Position numbers and translations under genes: made by a program
Assembly (NCBI GenBank): GCA_900542835.1
Contig: UQPB01000002.1
Location: 62,001-126,000 of the forward strand
Origin: an uncultured Pelosinus sp.
Lineage (GTDB): Bacteria > Bacillota > Negativicutes > Sporomusales > Acetonemataceae
Length of the DNA stretch: 64,000 nucleotides
Reading direction: 5' to 3'
Notes under the pieces: generated by a model
What the model was told of the DNA's origin: nothing
Seen by the model: the letters and a program-made list of their open reading frames with translations, nothing else
Database searches by the model: none
Part shown: in pieces, positions 9,189 through 16,826 of the stretch
How the letters are laid out: the number at the start of each line of letters is the position of its first letter
Position numbering within the stretch: position 1 is the stretch's first letter

Positions 9189-10448
9189 ATGATTGCCGAG
9201 ATTATCAGCACCGGTACGGAACTGCTATTAGGACAGATTGTTAATACCAACGCTCAATATCTGGCGTCAAAACTAAATGAGCTGGGAGTCGATGTTTTAT
9301 ACCAGTCGACAGTGGGCGATAATCGTGACCGCATGCGCGAGGTGTTTGCTCATGCGCTGCGGCGCGCCGATATCCTGGTAACCACCGGCGGCCTTGGCCC
9401 GACGCTGGGAGATATCACCAAAGAAGTTGCCGCCCAGTTGCTGGGAAAGCCGCTAACGCTGCACAATGACAGTGAGGAACGGATTAGAAAATATTTTGCA
9501 GCTCGCAATCTGCCAATGCCGGAGCGCAATCTGCGCCAGGCGATGATACCTGAAGGCGCGGTTGTGCTTGCCAATGAGCGCGGCACCGCTCCCGGCGTAA
9601 TTATTGAGGAGAACGGCAAGACTATCATTCATCTGCCCGGGCCACCGCAGGAAATGCACTGGATGTTTGACACCGCTGTTATTCCTTATTTCCGGCAGCG
9701 GTTCGGGCTGCAGCCGGTAATCGCCTCGCGGGTACTGCGCACCTTTGGTGTCGGTGAATCAGCGTTGGAAGAAAAGATCCACGATCTGGTGCTGTCGCAG
9801 GGCAATCCGACCTTGGCGCTGCTGGCCAGAAGCGGTGAGGTGCATTTGCGGATAACCGCCAAGGACCAAACGGCAGCGGCGGTTCAAGAACGCATTGCCG
9901 CTTTGGAGCGGGCACTGCGCAGCCGAATCGGTGATGCCATCTTTGGCGTTGATGAAGAGACGCTGGAGCTGGTTGCCGGGAGGACGCTGACCGAGCGCAA
10001 CCTGACCATCGCCCTGGCGGAGTCTTGCACCGGCGGCCTGATCAGCAGCCGGCTGACTGACATTGCCGGCAGTTCCGCCTATCTGGCCGGTTCGATGGTA
10101 TCATACAGTAACCAGGTGAAGCAAAATGCGCTCGGTGTTCCGGCCGATGTGCTCGCAGCGTGCGGCGCGGTCAGTGAACAAACCGCCCTGGCGATGGCAA
10201 GACAGGCACGGAGACTATTTATGACCGATATCGGGATTGGCGTCACCGGTATCGCCGGTCCCGGCGGAGCAACAGCAACCAAGCCGGTCGGCCTTGTTTA
10301 TGTGGCTGTCGCCGGCGCCGCGGCGTCTGAATGCCGTCACTATCATTTTTCCGGAGTGCGAACCGCGATTAAACAACGGACGGCAAATGCCGCTCTGTTT
10401 CAGCTTATTCGCTTTCTTGACAACAAAAACGGGGGGACTGAACATTGA
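9189..10448 (+). CDS. cinA: CinA: competence/damage-inducible protein with NMN amidase domain
   Basis: A 419-residue two-domain protein. The N-terminal MoCF-like domain (residues 1-170: EIISTGTELLLGQIVNTNAQYLA, TTGGLGPTLGD) has ADP-ribose pyrophosphatase activity in studied relatives. The C-terminal PncC domain (about 265-415: LAESCTGGLISSRLTDIAGSS, GVTGIAGPGG) is a nicotinamide mononucleotide deamidase. The protein belongs to pyridine nucleotide recycling and is often linked to competence. It lies two genes upstream of recA, a common Bacillota arrangement. The stop overlaps the next start (TTGA). Confidence 0.93.
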   Translation: MIAEIISTGTELLLGQIVNTNAQYLASKLNELGVDVLYQSTVGDNRDRMREVFAHALRRADILVTTGGLGPTLGDITKEVAAQLLGKPLTLHNDSEERIRKYFAARNLPMPERNLRQAMIPEGAVVLANERGTAPGVIIEENGKTIIHLPGPPQEMHWMFDTAVIPYFRQRFGLQPVIASRVLRTFGVGESALEEKIHDLVLSQGNPTLALLARSGEVHLRITAKDQTAAAVQERIAALERALRSRIGDAIFGVDEETLELVAGRTLTERNLTIALAESCTGGLISSRLTDIAGSSAYLAGSMVSYSNQVKQNALGVPADVLAACGAVSEQTALAMARQARRLFMTDIGIGVTGIAGPGGATATKPVGLVYVAVAGAAASECRHYHFSGVRTAIKQRTANAALFQLIRFLDNKNGGTEH

Positions 10449-12013
10449 AAGAACAAGGTTTCTTTGGTGAATTACAATTAAGTAAAAAAGTCTTAGCGGC
10501 GATTACCGAAATGGGATTTGAAGAGCCTTCGCCGATTCAGAGCAAGACGATACCGCTGGCGCTTGAAGGCAAGGATTTGATCGGACAGGCGCAGACCGGT
10601 ACCGGCAAAACCGCCGCGTTTGGTATTCCCGTTATGGAACGTCTGGCTGAGATGCGTCATATTCAGGCCTTGGTATTGACGCCGACGCGTGAATTGGCGA
10701 TACAAGTGGCAGAAGAGCTAGGTAAGATCGGTAAATTCAAACGGATTAAGGTGCTGCCGCTTTATGGCGGCCAGCCGATTGAACGTCAAATCCGGGCTTT
10801 AAAGACCGGCGTGCAGGTGATTATCGGCACTCCCGGCCGCCTGCTTGATCATATGCGGCGGAAGACCGTTAAACTAGACTCTGTCAAGCAGGTCATTATT
10901 GATGAAGCGGATGAAATGCTTGATATGGGCTTTATTGAAGATGTGGAAAATATTCTGGAGAATATTCCCGCTGAACGTCAAACCATGCTTTTTTCCGCCA
11001 CCATGCCGAAAGAGATTCTCGCCTTATCGGAAAAATACATGAAGAACCCCGCGGCCATCACCACCAGCAAAGAGCAGATTACAGTGCCGCTGATCGATCA
11101 GGTTTACTATGAGACCCGCGATAAACTTGACGGTCTCTGCCGTGTCCTTGACGCTGAGACCACCGGTCAATGCATTATTTTTGGACGGACGAAGAAAGGC
11201 GTCAATGATTTGACTGCTTCGCTGCAAACCCGGGGCTATATGGCCGACGGCTTGCACGGTGATTTGAACCAATCGCAGCGAGACCGGGTAATGAAAAAGT
11301 TTCGCGAAGGCGATCTGGAAATACTGGTAGCCACTGATGTTGCGGCCCGCGGTATCGATATTGAACATATCACCCATGTCATCAACTACGATATTCCTCA
11401 GGACCCGGAGTCCTATGTCCACCGTATCGGCCGTACCGGTCGCGCCGGCAAGCGTGGCGTGGCGATCACCTTTATTGAACCACGCGAATTCCGCCAGTTG
11501 AAGCTGATCGAAAAAATAGTGAAAACCAGGATTATACGCAAACAGCTGCCGACTCTCAGCGACATTATGGAACGGCGGCGGGATTTGATAAAAAACCAGG
11601 TCGTTCAGACGATTGAGCAGGGGAGTTATACCGACTATCATACGATTGTCGCTGATCTGGCCGTCTATCATGACCCGCTGGATATCGCCGCCGCCGCGCT
11701 GAAGCTGTTTCAGGAAGGCTTTAGGGAGCGAGTGGAGGAGAAGCCGCTGTTTCCGCAAACCAGCGCCGATGGTATGGTCAGATTGTTCATGAATATTGGC
11801 CGTGCCCAAAACATCCGGCCTGATGATATTGTGCGAACCGTAGCGGAGGAAGCCGGCATTCCCGGCAACATTATCGGGCTGATCAATATTTATGATAAGT
11901 TTACCTTCCTGGAGGTTCCGGCCGATGTCGCGGAGCGGGTGCTGGCGGTTATGCACAAAAATACCATTAGGGGCTTTAAGGTTAATGTCGAACCGGCGAA
12001 AGCCAGATCTTGA
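10445..12013 (+). CDS. DEAD-box RNA helicase with DbpA-type RNA-binding domain
   Basis: A 522-residue ATP-dependent RNA helicase. It shows the Q motif (EEPSPIQSKTIPLAL), Walker A AQTGTGKT (residues 49-56), PTRELA, the DEAD box in IDEADEMLDMGF, SAT, and ARGIDIEHITHVINYD with HRIGRTGR. The last 75 residues, including GIPGNIIGLINIYDKFTFLEVP, form a DbpA/CsdA RNA-recognition domain. This places it in the DeaD/CshA group used in ribosome assembly and mRNA decay at low temperature. It uses a TTG start overlapping the cinA stop. The choice between CshA and DeaD is not settled. Confidence 0.92.
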   Translation: MKEQGFFGELQLSKKVLAAITEMGFEEPSPIQSKTIPLALEGKDLIGQAQTGTGKTAAFGIPVMERLAEMRHIQALVLTPTRELAIQVAEELGKIGKFKRIKVLPLYGGQPIERQIRALKTGVQVIIGTPGRLLDHMRRKTVKLDSVKQVIIDEADEMLDMGFIEDVENILENIPAERQTMLFSATMPKEILALSEKYMKNPAAITTSKEQITVPLIDQVYYETRDKLDGLCRVLDAETTGQCIIFGRTKKGVNDLTASLQTRGYMADGLHGDLNQSQRDRVMKKFREGDLEILVATDVAARGIDIEHITHVINYDIPQDPESYVHRIGRTGRAGKRGVAITFIEPREFRQLKLIEKIVKTRIIRKQLPTLSDIMERRRDLIKNQVVQTIEQGSYTDYHTIVADLAVYHDPLDIAAAALKLFQEGFRERVEEKPLFPQTSADGMVRLFMNIGRAQNIRPDDIVRTVAEEAGIPGNIIGLINIYDKFTFLEVPADVAERVLAVMHKNTIRGFKVNVEPAKARS

Positions 12014-12039
12014 CACGCAGAACATATGTTTGATACAAT
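12010..12039 (+). promoter_or_regulatory. recA promoter (sigma-A type)
   Basis: A -35 TTGACA (12010-12015), an 18-bp spacer and a -10 TACAAT (12034-12039). The -35 begins inside the helicase stop region. An SOS box lies in the spacer. Confidence 0.75.
12019..12032 (+). promoter_or_regulatory. LexA (SOS) operator in the recA promoter
   Basis: AGAACATATGTTTG matches the Gram-positive LexA consensus CGAACRNRYGTTYC at 12 of 14 positions. It sits exactly between -35 and -10, so LexA binding would block RNA polymerase. This implies DNA-damage induction of recA and recX. Confidence 0.75.
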
Positions 12040-12072
12040 GTGATGGAGAGAGAAAACTAGGGAGGCATCAGC

Positions 12073-13125
12073 ATGGCGGAAAAAGGACAGACCGATAGCC
12101 GGCTGCAGGCGCTTGATTCGGCAATGCGTCAGATTGAAAAAGACTTTGGCAAGGGCTCGATTATGCGGTTGGGTGAAGTGTCGGCAAAAATGAACATTGA
12201 AGTCATTCCTACCGGCGCTTTGACTCTTGACGTCGCACTGGGTATCGGTGGCGTACCGCGGGGAAGGGTTGTCGAAATTTACGGCCCTGAGTCTTCCGGC
12301 AAAACAACGGTAGCGCTCCATATCATCGCTGAGGCCCAAAAAATTGGCGGCATTGCCGCCTTTATCGATGCCGAGCATGCGCTTGATCCTTCTTACGCCA
12401 GGAAACTGGGTGTTGATATCGATAATCTGCTGATTTCCCAGCCGGACAATGGCGAACAGGCGCTGGAAATCGCCGACGCGCTAGTCCGCAGCGGCGCTAT
12501 TGATGTCATTGTCATCGACTCTGTGGCCGCACTGGTTCCTAAAGCGGAAATTGAAGGCGATATGGGGGATTCCCATGTCGGACTGCAGGCCCGTCTGATG
12601 TCACAGGCATTGCGAAAACTGACTGGCATCATCAGCAAATCGAAGACGACGGCAATCTTCATCAATCAGATCCGGGAGAAAGTTGGCGTCAGCTACGGCA
12701 ATCCGGAAGTGACCACCGGCGGCCGGGCGCTTAAGTTTTATGCAACTATCCGCATGGATGTACGCAGGTCCGAGACCATCAAGCAGGGCAACGACAGCAT
12801 CGGCAGCCGTACCCGGGTGAAAGTGGTCAAGAATAAAGTGGCGCCGCCGTTCCGCATCGCCGAATTCGACATTATGTATGGCGAGGGGATTTCCAAAGAG
12901 GGTACCTTGATTGATATTGGCTGCCAGTTGGAGATTCTAGTAAAGAGCGGCTCCTGGTATTCGTATAAAGAGAATCGTCTGGGCCAGGGCAAGGAGAATG
13001 TAAAAGAATTTCTCAAACAAAATCGCCAGGTCGCGGAAGAGATTGAAGCCCGGGTCCGCGAATCCCTGACGGCGGGCAGTTCCAATCTGCCTGTATTTAC
13101 CGATGACACGGCAACTGAAGACTAG
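12073..13125 (+). CDS. recA: Recombinase RecA
   Basis: A 350-residue ATP-dependent DNA recombinase and SOS co-protease. Landmarks: ALDSAMRQIEKDFGKGSIMRLG at the N terminus, Walker A GPESSGKTT (71-79), FIDAEHALDP, NQIREKVGVSYGNPE (loop L1/L2 region) and TTGGRALKFYA. A strong GGGAGG site precedes the ATG. The promoter carries a LexA box. recX begins inside the 3' end of recA in another frame (23-base overlap), so the two are co-expressed. Confidence 0.98.
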   Translation: MAEKGQTDSRLQALDSAMRQIEKDFGKGSIMRLGEVSAKMNIEVIPTGALTLDVALGIGGVPRGRVVEIYGPESSGKTTVALHIIAEAQKIGGIAAFIDAEHALDPSYARKLGVDIDNLLISQPDNGEQALEIADALVRSGAIDVIVIDSVAALVPKAEIEGDMGDSHVGLQARLMSQALRKLTGIISKSKTTAIFINQIREKVGVSYGNPEVTTGGRALKFYATIRMDVRRSETIKQGNDSIGSRTRVKVVKNKVAPPFRIAEFDIMYGEGISKEGTLIDIGCQLEILVKSGSWYSYKENRLGQGKENVKEFLKQNRQVAEEIEARVRESLTAGSSNLPVFTDDTATED

Positions 13126-13588
13126 TGCTTTAGCCGCGGCGGTCAAGCTGCTGGCACGGCGGGCCCACAGCCGTCAGGCGCTGCGGGATAAACTGGCACA
13201 GCGCGCTTATCCTGCCGATGAAATTGACGCCGCGCTGACAAGGCTAAGCGAGCGCGGCTATCTTAATGATACCGCTTATTGTGCCGACTTGGCCGCCAGT
13301 CTTTGGCAGAGCGGCAGGTGGGGACGCCAGGGGGTCATCGGGCAGCTGCGCCGCCACGGCCTGCCAATGCCGCTGATCCGCGATATGGTGAACAGTCTGG
13401 ACCGGCAGCAGGAATTGCCACATGCGCTCAGCCAACTCGACAAGCGGGGCTTTGCCAGCGGCGACAAGGCAAAGGCGGCCCGGTTTCTCGATGCGCGGGG
13501 CTTTTCCTTTGGCGTAATCGAGCAGGCGCTGGACCGTTTCTTTGGTGACTGCTGCCCGGAAAGCGGGGAAGACGGCGGAGATGGTTAA
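13103..13588 (+). CDS. recX: Regulatory protein RecX
   Basis: A 161-residue RecX-family protein that modulates RecA filaments. It shows the three-helix repeats of the family: AVKLLARRAHSRQALRDKLAQRAYP, then IDAALTRLSERGYLNDTAYC, then GRWGRQGVIGQLRRHGLP. The frame overlaps recA by 23 bases, which argues for translational coupling; the ATG at 13103 lies within the recA coding region. A strong terminator follows the stop. Confidence 0.88.
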   Translation: MTRQLKTSALAAAVKLLARRAHSRQALRDKLAQRAYPADEIDAALTRLSERGYLNDTAYCADLAASLWQSGRWGRQGVIGQLRRHGLPMPLIRDMVNSLDRQQELPHALSQLDKRGFASGDKAKAARFLDARGFSFGVIEQALDRFFGDCCPESGEDGGDG

Positions 13589-13599
13589 TTTGTTCGATA

Positions 13600-13650
13600 A
13601 AAGTGTAAGGAAACCCGGCCTGTAAGCGGGTTCCTTACACTTTCTTTATT
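13600..13650 (+). terminator. Rho-independent terminator of the recA-recX operon
   Basis: A long stem: AAAGTGTAAGGAAACCCG (13600-13617) pairs with CGGGTTCCTTACACTTT (13627-13643), with one bulged A, followed by a T-rich stretch. Confidence 0.9.
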
Positions 13651-13746
13651 CAGCATGCAGTTACAGTTGTGCCGTGTCCATGAACGGATTGTCCAGTTTG
13701 CGGGAATGGAAGCGTGGCTGCCTGTCGTCGGGATTGTATCAGTAAC

Positions 13747-13775
13747 TTGACACTATCTGAAAAACCCATTACAAT
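13747..13775 (+). promoter_or_regulatory. rny promoter (sigma-A type)
   Basis: A perfect -35 TTGACA (13747-13752), a 17-bp spacer and -10 TACAAT (13770-13775). A second possible -10, TATAAT, lies at 13798-13803 with only a weak -35. The interval 13651-13746 upstream shows no gene. Confidence 0.75.
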
Positions 13776-13837
13776 TAAATTAATCCTTGTGTAATTTTAT
13801 AATGATTCAGACAACACAGGATAATCGGGTGTGCAAC

Positions 13838-13859
13838 AAGCCGAGTATTAACTCGGCTT
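13838..13859 (+). promoter_or_regulatory. Hairpin in the rny leader
   Basis: A 9-bp perfect stem, AAGCCGAGT (13838-13846) with ACTCGGCTT (13851-13859), and a four-base loop. It lies in the untranslated leader, about 20 bases before the ribosome-binding site. Only three T residues follow, so it may be a partial attenuator or an mRNA-stability structure. Confidence 0.5.
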
Positions 13860-13895
13860 TGCCCATAATTAACATAAAAGGAGGTGTAATGACTT

Positions 13896-15431
13896 ATTTT
13901 CGAGCTAATTATTACTGCAATCATTGTGGGAGTGTTTGGACTTGGCATCGGTTATTGGATCCGTAAGAATGTAGCGGAGGCAAAGATCGCCACCGCTGAA
14001 GAAGCGGCCAAAAAAATTCTGATGGATGCGGAGAAAGCCGGCGAAGGCAAGAAGAAAGAAGCCTTAGTTGAAGCCAAAGAAGAAATTCATCGCTTGCGTA
14101 ATGAATTTGACCGTGATGTCAAGGAGCGGCGTTCCGAATTGCAACGCTTGGAACGGCGTCTGCTGCAAAAGGAAGAAAACCTCGACCGTAAGCTGGACTC
14201 TCTTGAGAAAAAGGAAGAGGTTCTTGGCCGCAAAGAGGCTGAGATTGATAAAAGCCAGGAGAAAATCAACGACCTGTATGCACGGCAACAGGCTGAACTT
14301 GAACGCTTGTCCGGCCTGACCAATGAGCAGGCCCGGCAATTGCTGCTGGCAAGTGCGGAAGAGGAAATCAAACACGAAACCGCCATAATGATTAAAGACA
14401 TCGAACAACAAGCAAAAGAAGAATCAGACAAAAAGGCGCGGGAAATCATTTCGCTGGCAATTCAGCGCTGTGCCGCCGACCATGTGGCCGAGACCACCGT
14501 TTCGGTGGTGGCGCTGCCGAATGATGAAATGAAAGGCCGCATCATCGGCCGTGAAGGTCGCAATATCCGTACTCTTGAAACGCTGACCGGCATTGACCTT
14601 ATTATTGATGACACGCCGGAAGCTGTTATTCTGTCAGGGTTTGATCCCGTTCGCCGTGAGGTGGCGCGTATCGCTCTGGAGAAGCTGATTGTTGACGGGC
14701 GGATTCATCCGGCCCGCATTGAGGAAATGGTAGAAAAGGCGCAAAAAGAAGTCGAGCAGAAAATCAAAGAGGCTGGCGAACAGGCTACCTTTGAAACCGG
14801 CGTGCATGGCTTGCATCCGGAACTGATCAGACTGCTGGGCCGCCTGAAATACCGCACCAGTTATGGCCAAAATGTGTTGAAACATTCCATCGAGGTATCT
14901 CACCTCGCCGGTATTATGGCCGCCGAATTGGGCGTGGATGTGATGCTGGCCAAGCGTTCCGGCCTTCTCCATGATATTGGCAAGGCTGTGGACCACGAGG
15001 TCGAAGGGCCCCATGTTACGATTGGCGGCGATCTGGCGAAAAAATACCGCGAATCGCCTGAAGTCATCAATGCGATTGTGGCCCATCACGGTGATGAAGA
15101 AGCCAAAACTGTTCAAGCTGTACTTGTTGCCGCCGCTGATGCGGTTTCGGCAGCCCGCCCCGGTGCCAGACGCGAAAGTCTTGAATCTTACCTCAAACGT
15201 CTTACCCGGCTGGAAGCAATTGCCGAATCGTTCGACGGTGTTGAAAAAACCTATGCGATTCAAGCTGGACGTGAAATCCGCATTATTGTCAAACCGGAGA
15301 AGATCGATGATACGACATCTGTTTTGATGGCGCGCGAAATTGTTAAGCGGATTGAAAGCGAACTTGAATATCCGGGACAAATCAAGGTCACCGTCATTAG
15401 GGAAACACGTGCGGTTGATTATGCAAAATGA
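13896..15431 (+). CDS. rny: Ribonuclease Y
   Basis: A membrane-anchored endoribonuclease that initiates mRNA decay. It has an N-terminal membrane helix (IITAIIVGVFGLGIGYWI), a long charged coiled coil to about residue 200, a KH domain (GRIIGREGRNIRTLETLTGIDL), an HD domain (HSIEVSHLAG, HDIGKAVDHEV) and a C-terminal tail. The start is anomalous. The ATG at 13889, after the strong site GGAGGTG, is out of frame. The first in-frame ATG/GTG/TTG is GTG 13926, inside the membrane helix and lacking a site. I place the start at ATT 13896 (IFELIITAII...), nine bases after the site; the frame is closed at TGA 13890. Confidence 0.88.
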   Translation: MFELIITAIIVGVFGLGIGYWIRKNVAEAKIATAEEAAKKILMDAEKAGEGKKKEALVEAKEEIHRLRNEFDRDVKERRSELQRLERRLLQKEENLDRKLDSLEKKEEVLGRKEAEIDKSQEKINDLYARQQAELERLSGLTNEQARQLLLASAEEEIKHETAIMIKDIEQQAKEESDKKAREIISLAIQRCAADHVAETTVSVVALPNDEMKGRIIGREGRNIRTLETLTGIDLIIDDTPEAVILSGFDPVRREVARIALEKLIVDGRIHPARIEEMVEKAQKEVEQKIKEAGEQATFETGVHGLHPELIRLLGRLKYRTSYGQNVLKHSIEVSHLAGIMAAELGVDVMLAKRSGLLHDIGKAVDHEVEGPHVTIGGDLAKKYRESPEVINAIVAHHGDEEAKTVQAVLVAAADAVSAARPGARRESLESYLKRLTRLEAIAESFDGVEKTYAIQAGREIRIIVKPEKIDDTTSVLMAREIVKRIESELEYPGQIKVTVIRETRAVDYAK

Positions 15432-15433
15432 AT

Positions 15434-15463
15434 GTAAGGCGGTCTCTCCGGAGACCGCCTTAC
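15434..15463 (+). terminator. Strong hairpin after rny
   Basis: A perfect 13-bp stem, GTAAGGCGGTCTC (15434-15446) with GAGACCGCCTTAC (15451-15463), and a TCCG loop. There is no T run, so it may terminate poorly or mainly protect the 3' end of the transcript. Confidence 0.6.
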
Positions 15464-15569
15464 AATTCGGCTCGCATTCATTCTTTACCAGCGCCTAGAC
15501 AGCAGGATTTTGCGAATACTTCACGAACTTTACAGTATATTGCACTTATCTATTTGGACGGTGAGCAAG

Positions 15570-16088
15570 ATGCCGAATTATCAGCAGGGTGACCGACAGA
15601 TCTCTGACGGTGTAAACCTGCTAATCTCAATTTTAGTCAGATATCCGGAAGTCGGAACAATCGCCTACAATTCCTCTACACAATCGCTTAAGCTGACTTT
15701 CCTGTTGACAGGGGCGCCGCAAGCGCAGAGGCTGGATCAAATTGCGGCTTATATGCGTCATAGCCTGGATACGTACTATTTATTGAAAAACCTGAAAAAC
15801 AGCGTAGTTGAAATGCAGACAAGCAATTATGAAAATATGGCGATGTTAACCATAGTTCGCGATGTCGCTTCCCTTTCGCGCGGCGAGATTGCCCTGATTA
15901 TCGCATTGCTGCGGGAAAAGGCGACTGATCTTTTGGTTGCCGATCAGAGTGAATCGCTTTTGGAAGAGGATTTATTGGTGCAGGAAGAACTGATCGAAAA
16001 TATGCTGGAGAACATGCGCAGCAAATACGACAGTCATAACCTGATTGGAATTCGTGAAGACGGCAGGGTGCTCGTATTTAATAAATGA
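15570..16088 (+). CDS. Conserved hypothetical protein upstream of spoVS
   Basis: A 172-residue soluble protein I do not recognise. ATG 15570 (MPNYQQGDRQ) is the likely start because the GGTGAG region precedes it; GTG 15561 is an alternative. The middle reads like a compact alpha/beta domain (GVNLLISILVRYPEVGTIAYN, SLKLTFLLTG). The second half is helical and acidic (LLVADQSESLLEEDLLVQEELIENMLENM). The end, LIGIREDGRVLVFNK, is beta-like. No membrane segment or signal peptide is visible. It stands alone between rny and spoVS. Confidence 0.7.
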   Translation: MPNYQQGDRQISDGVNLLISILVRYPEVGTIAYNSSTQSLKLTFLLTGAPQAQRLDQIAAYMRHSLDTYYLLKNLKNSVVEMQTSNYENMAMLTIVRDVASLSRGEIALIIALLREKATDLLVADQSESLLEEDLLVQEELIENMLENMRSKYDSHNLIGIREDGRVLVFNK

Positions 16089-16130
16089 TTTGGCGTAATT
16101 CATAATAATTTGAATCTTCGGCTCTGTCAG

Positions 16131-16159
16131 AGAGGATTTTAGGCGCCTGCAACGAATAT
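16131..16159 (+). promoter_or_regulatory. Sigma-H promoter of spoVS
   Basis: AGAGGATTT (16131-16139), 11 bases, then AACGAATAT (16151-16159). This matches every defined position of the sigma-H consensus RNAGGAWWW-N11/12-RNNGAATWW. spoVS is a known sigma-H target in Bacillus. Confidence 0.8.
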
Positions 16160-16221
16160 TTGGAAGGTAACCTAGACATCGTTGCGGCACTAATGATTCT
16201 AACTGAGGAGGGCGCGTAGTC

Positions 16222-16482
16222 ATGGAAGTATTGAAAGTATCGGCAAAGTCCAACCCTAATTCCGTAGCCGGAGCGTTAGCGGGAGTGTTGCGTGAAAGAG
16301 GTTGTGCCGAAATGCAGGCAATCGGCGCCGGAGCGCTAAACCAGGCAGTTAAGGCGGTTGCAATTGCGCGTGGGTTTGTAGCTCCGCACGGTGTTGATCT
16401 TGTATGTATCCCAGCGTTTACCGACATTGTCATTGACGGTGAAGAACGTACCGCCATCAAGCTTATTGTTCAGCCGCGCTGA
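16222..16482 (+). CDS. spoVS: Stage V sporulation protein S
   Basis: An 86-residue Alba-like protein needed for normal spore coat assembly and passage beyond stage V in Bacillus. It starts MEVLKVSAKSNPNSVAGALA and contains IGAGALNQAVKAVAIARGFVAP and IPAFTDIVIDGEERTAIKLIV, which are almost invariant in the family. GAGGAGGGCG lies upstream of the ATG. A sigma-H promoter precedes it and a terminator follows, so it is a single-gene unit. Confidence 0.96.
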   Translation: MEVLKVSAKSNPNSVAGALAGVLRERGCAEMQAIGAGALNQAVKAVAIARGFVAPHGVDLVCIPAFTDIVIDGEERTAIKLIVQPR

Positions 16483-16492
16483 AGATAGCAAA

Positions 16493-16526
16493 ACCTGTTC
16501 AGCCAATGAACAGGTATTTGTATTTT
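16493..16526 (+). terminator. Rho-independent terminator of spoVS
   Basis: Stem ACCTGTTCA (16493-16501) with TGAACAGGT (16507-16515), followed by ATTTGTATTTTT. Confidence 0.85.
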
Positions 16527-16566
16527 TACGCATGATTTTCAATCTGGCAGTGAAGCATACTAGTAC

Positions 16567-16678
16567 CGTGACCGGAATACATCTTAGTATTTAGGGTGGT
16601 CAAAACGACAAAATACGGCGTCAGGGCTCCTTGGCTTTTGCCGTTTTGTCTCCCTAAGCCTATTTCTAACCGGTCATG
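16567..16678 (+). other. Nested long hairpin of unknown function between spoVS and pepA
   Basis: Three helices are stacked in order: CGTGACCGG (16567-16575) with CCGGTCATG (16670-16678, one G-U), TTAGGG (16591-16596) with CCCTAA (16652-16657), and GACAAAA(TA)CGGC (16607-16619) with GCCGTTTTGTC (16640-16650). The gap between spoVS and pepA is about 340 bases. No gene is visible in it, and this 112-base fold is its main content. It could be a small RNA, a leader regulator of pepA, or the remains of a miniature inverted-repeat element. Confidence 0.5.
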
Positions 16679-16826
16679 ACAGGCCTGATCAGGGGGAAAC
16701 GGACGGGCTGTCCGGCATTGGCGCCAGTTGGCCGGTATGCCTTATTCCTCCGTCTTAGCTGAGGAAATATGGTCCTGCCGTTTTTAGCTGACAGGATACT
16801 TGTCAAAAAGAAAGCGAGGCTTATGG

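Noticed and set aside
11024..12025. A 333-codon open frame on the minus strand opposite the DEAD-box helicase gene.
   Set aside because: The plus-strand frame has full helicase motifs. The antisense frame has no family resemblance and no ribosome site; it mirrors codon bias.
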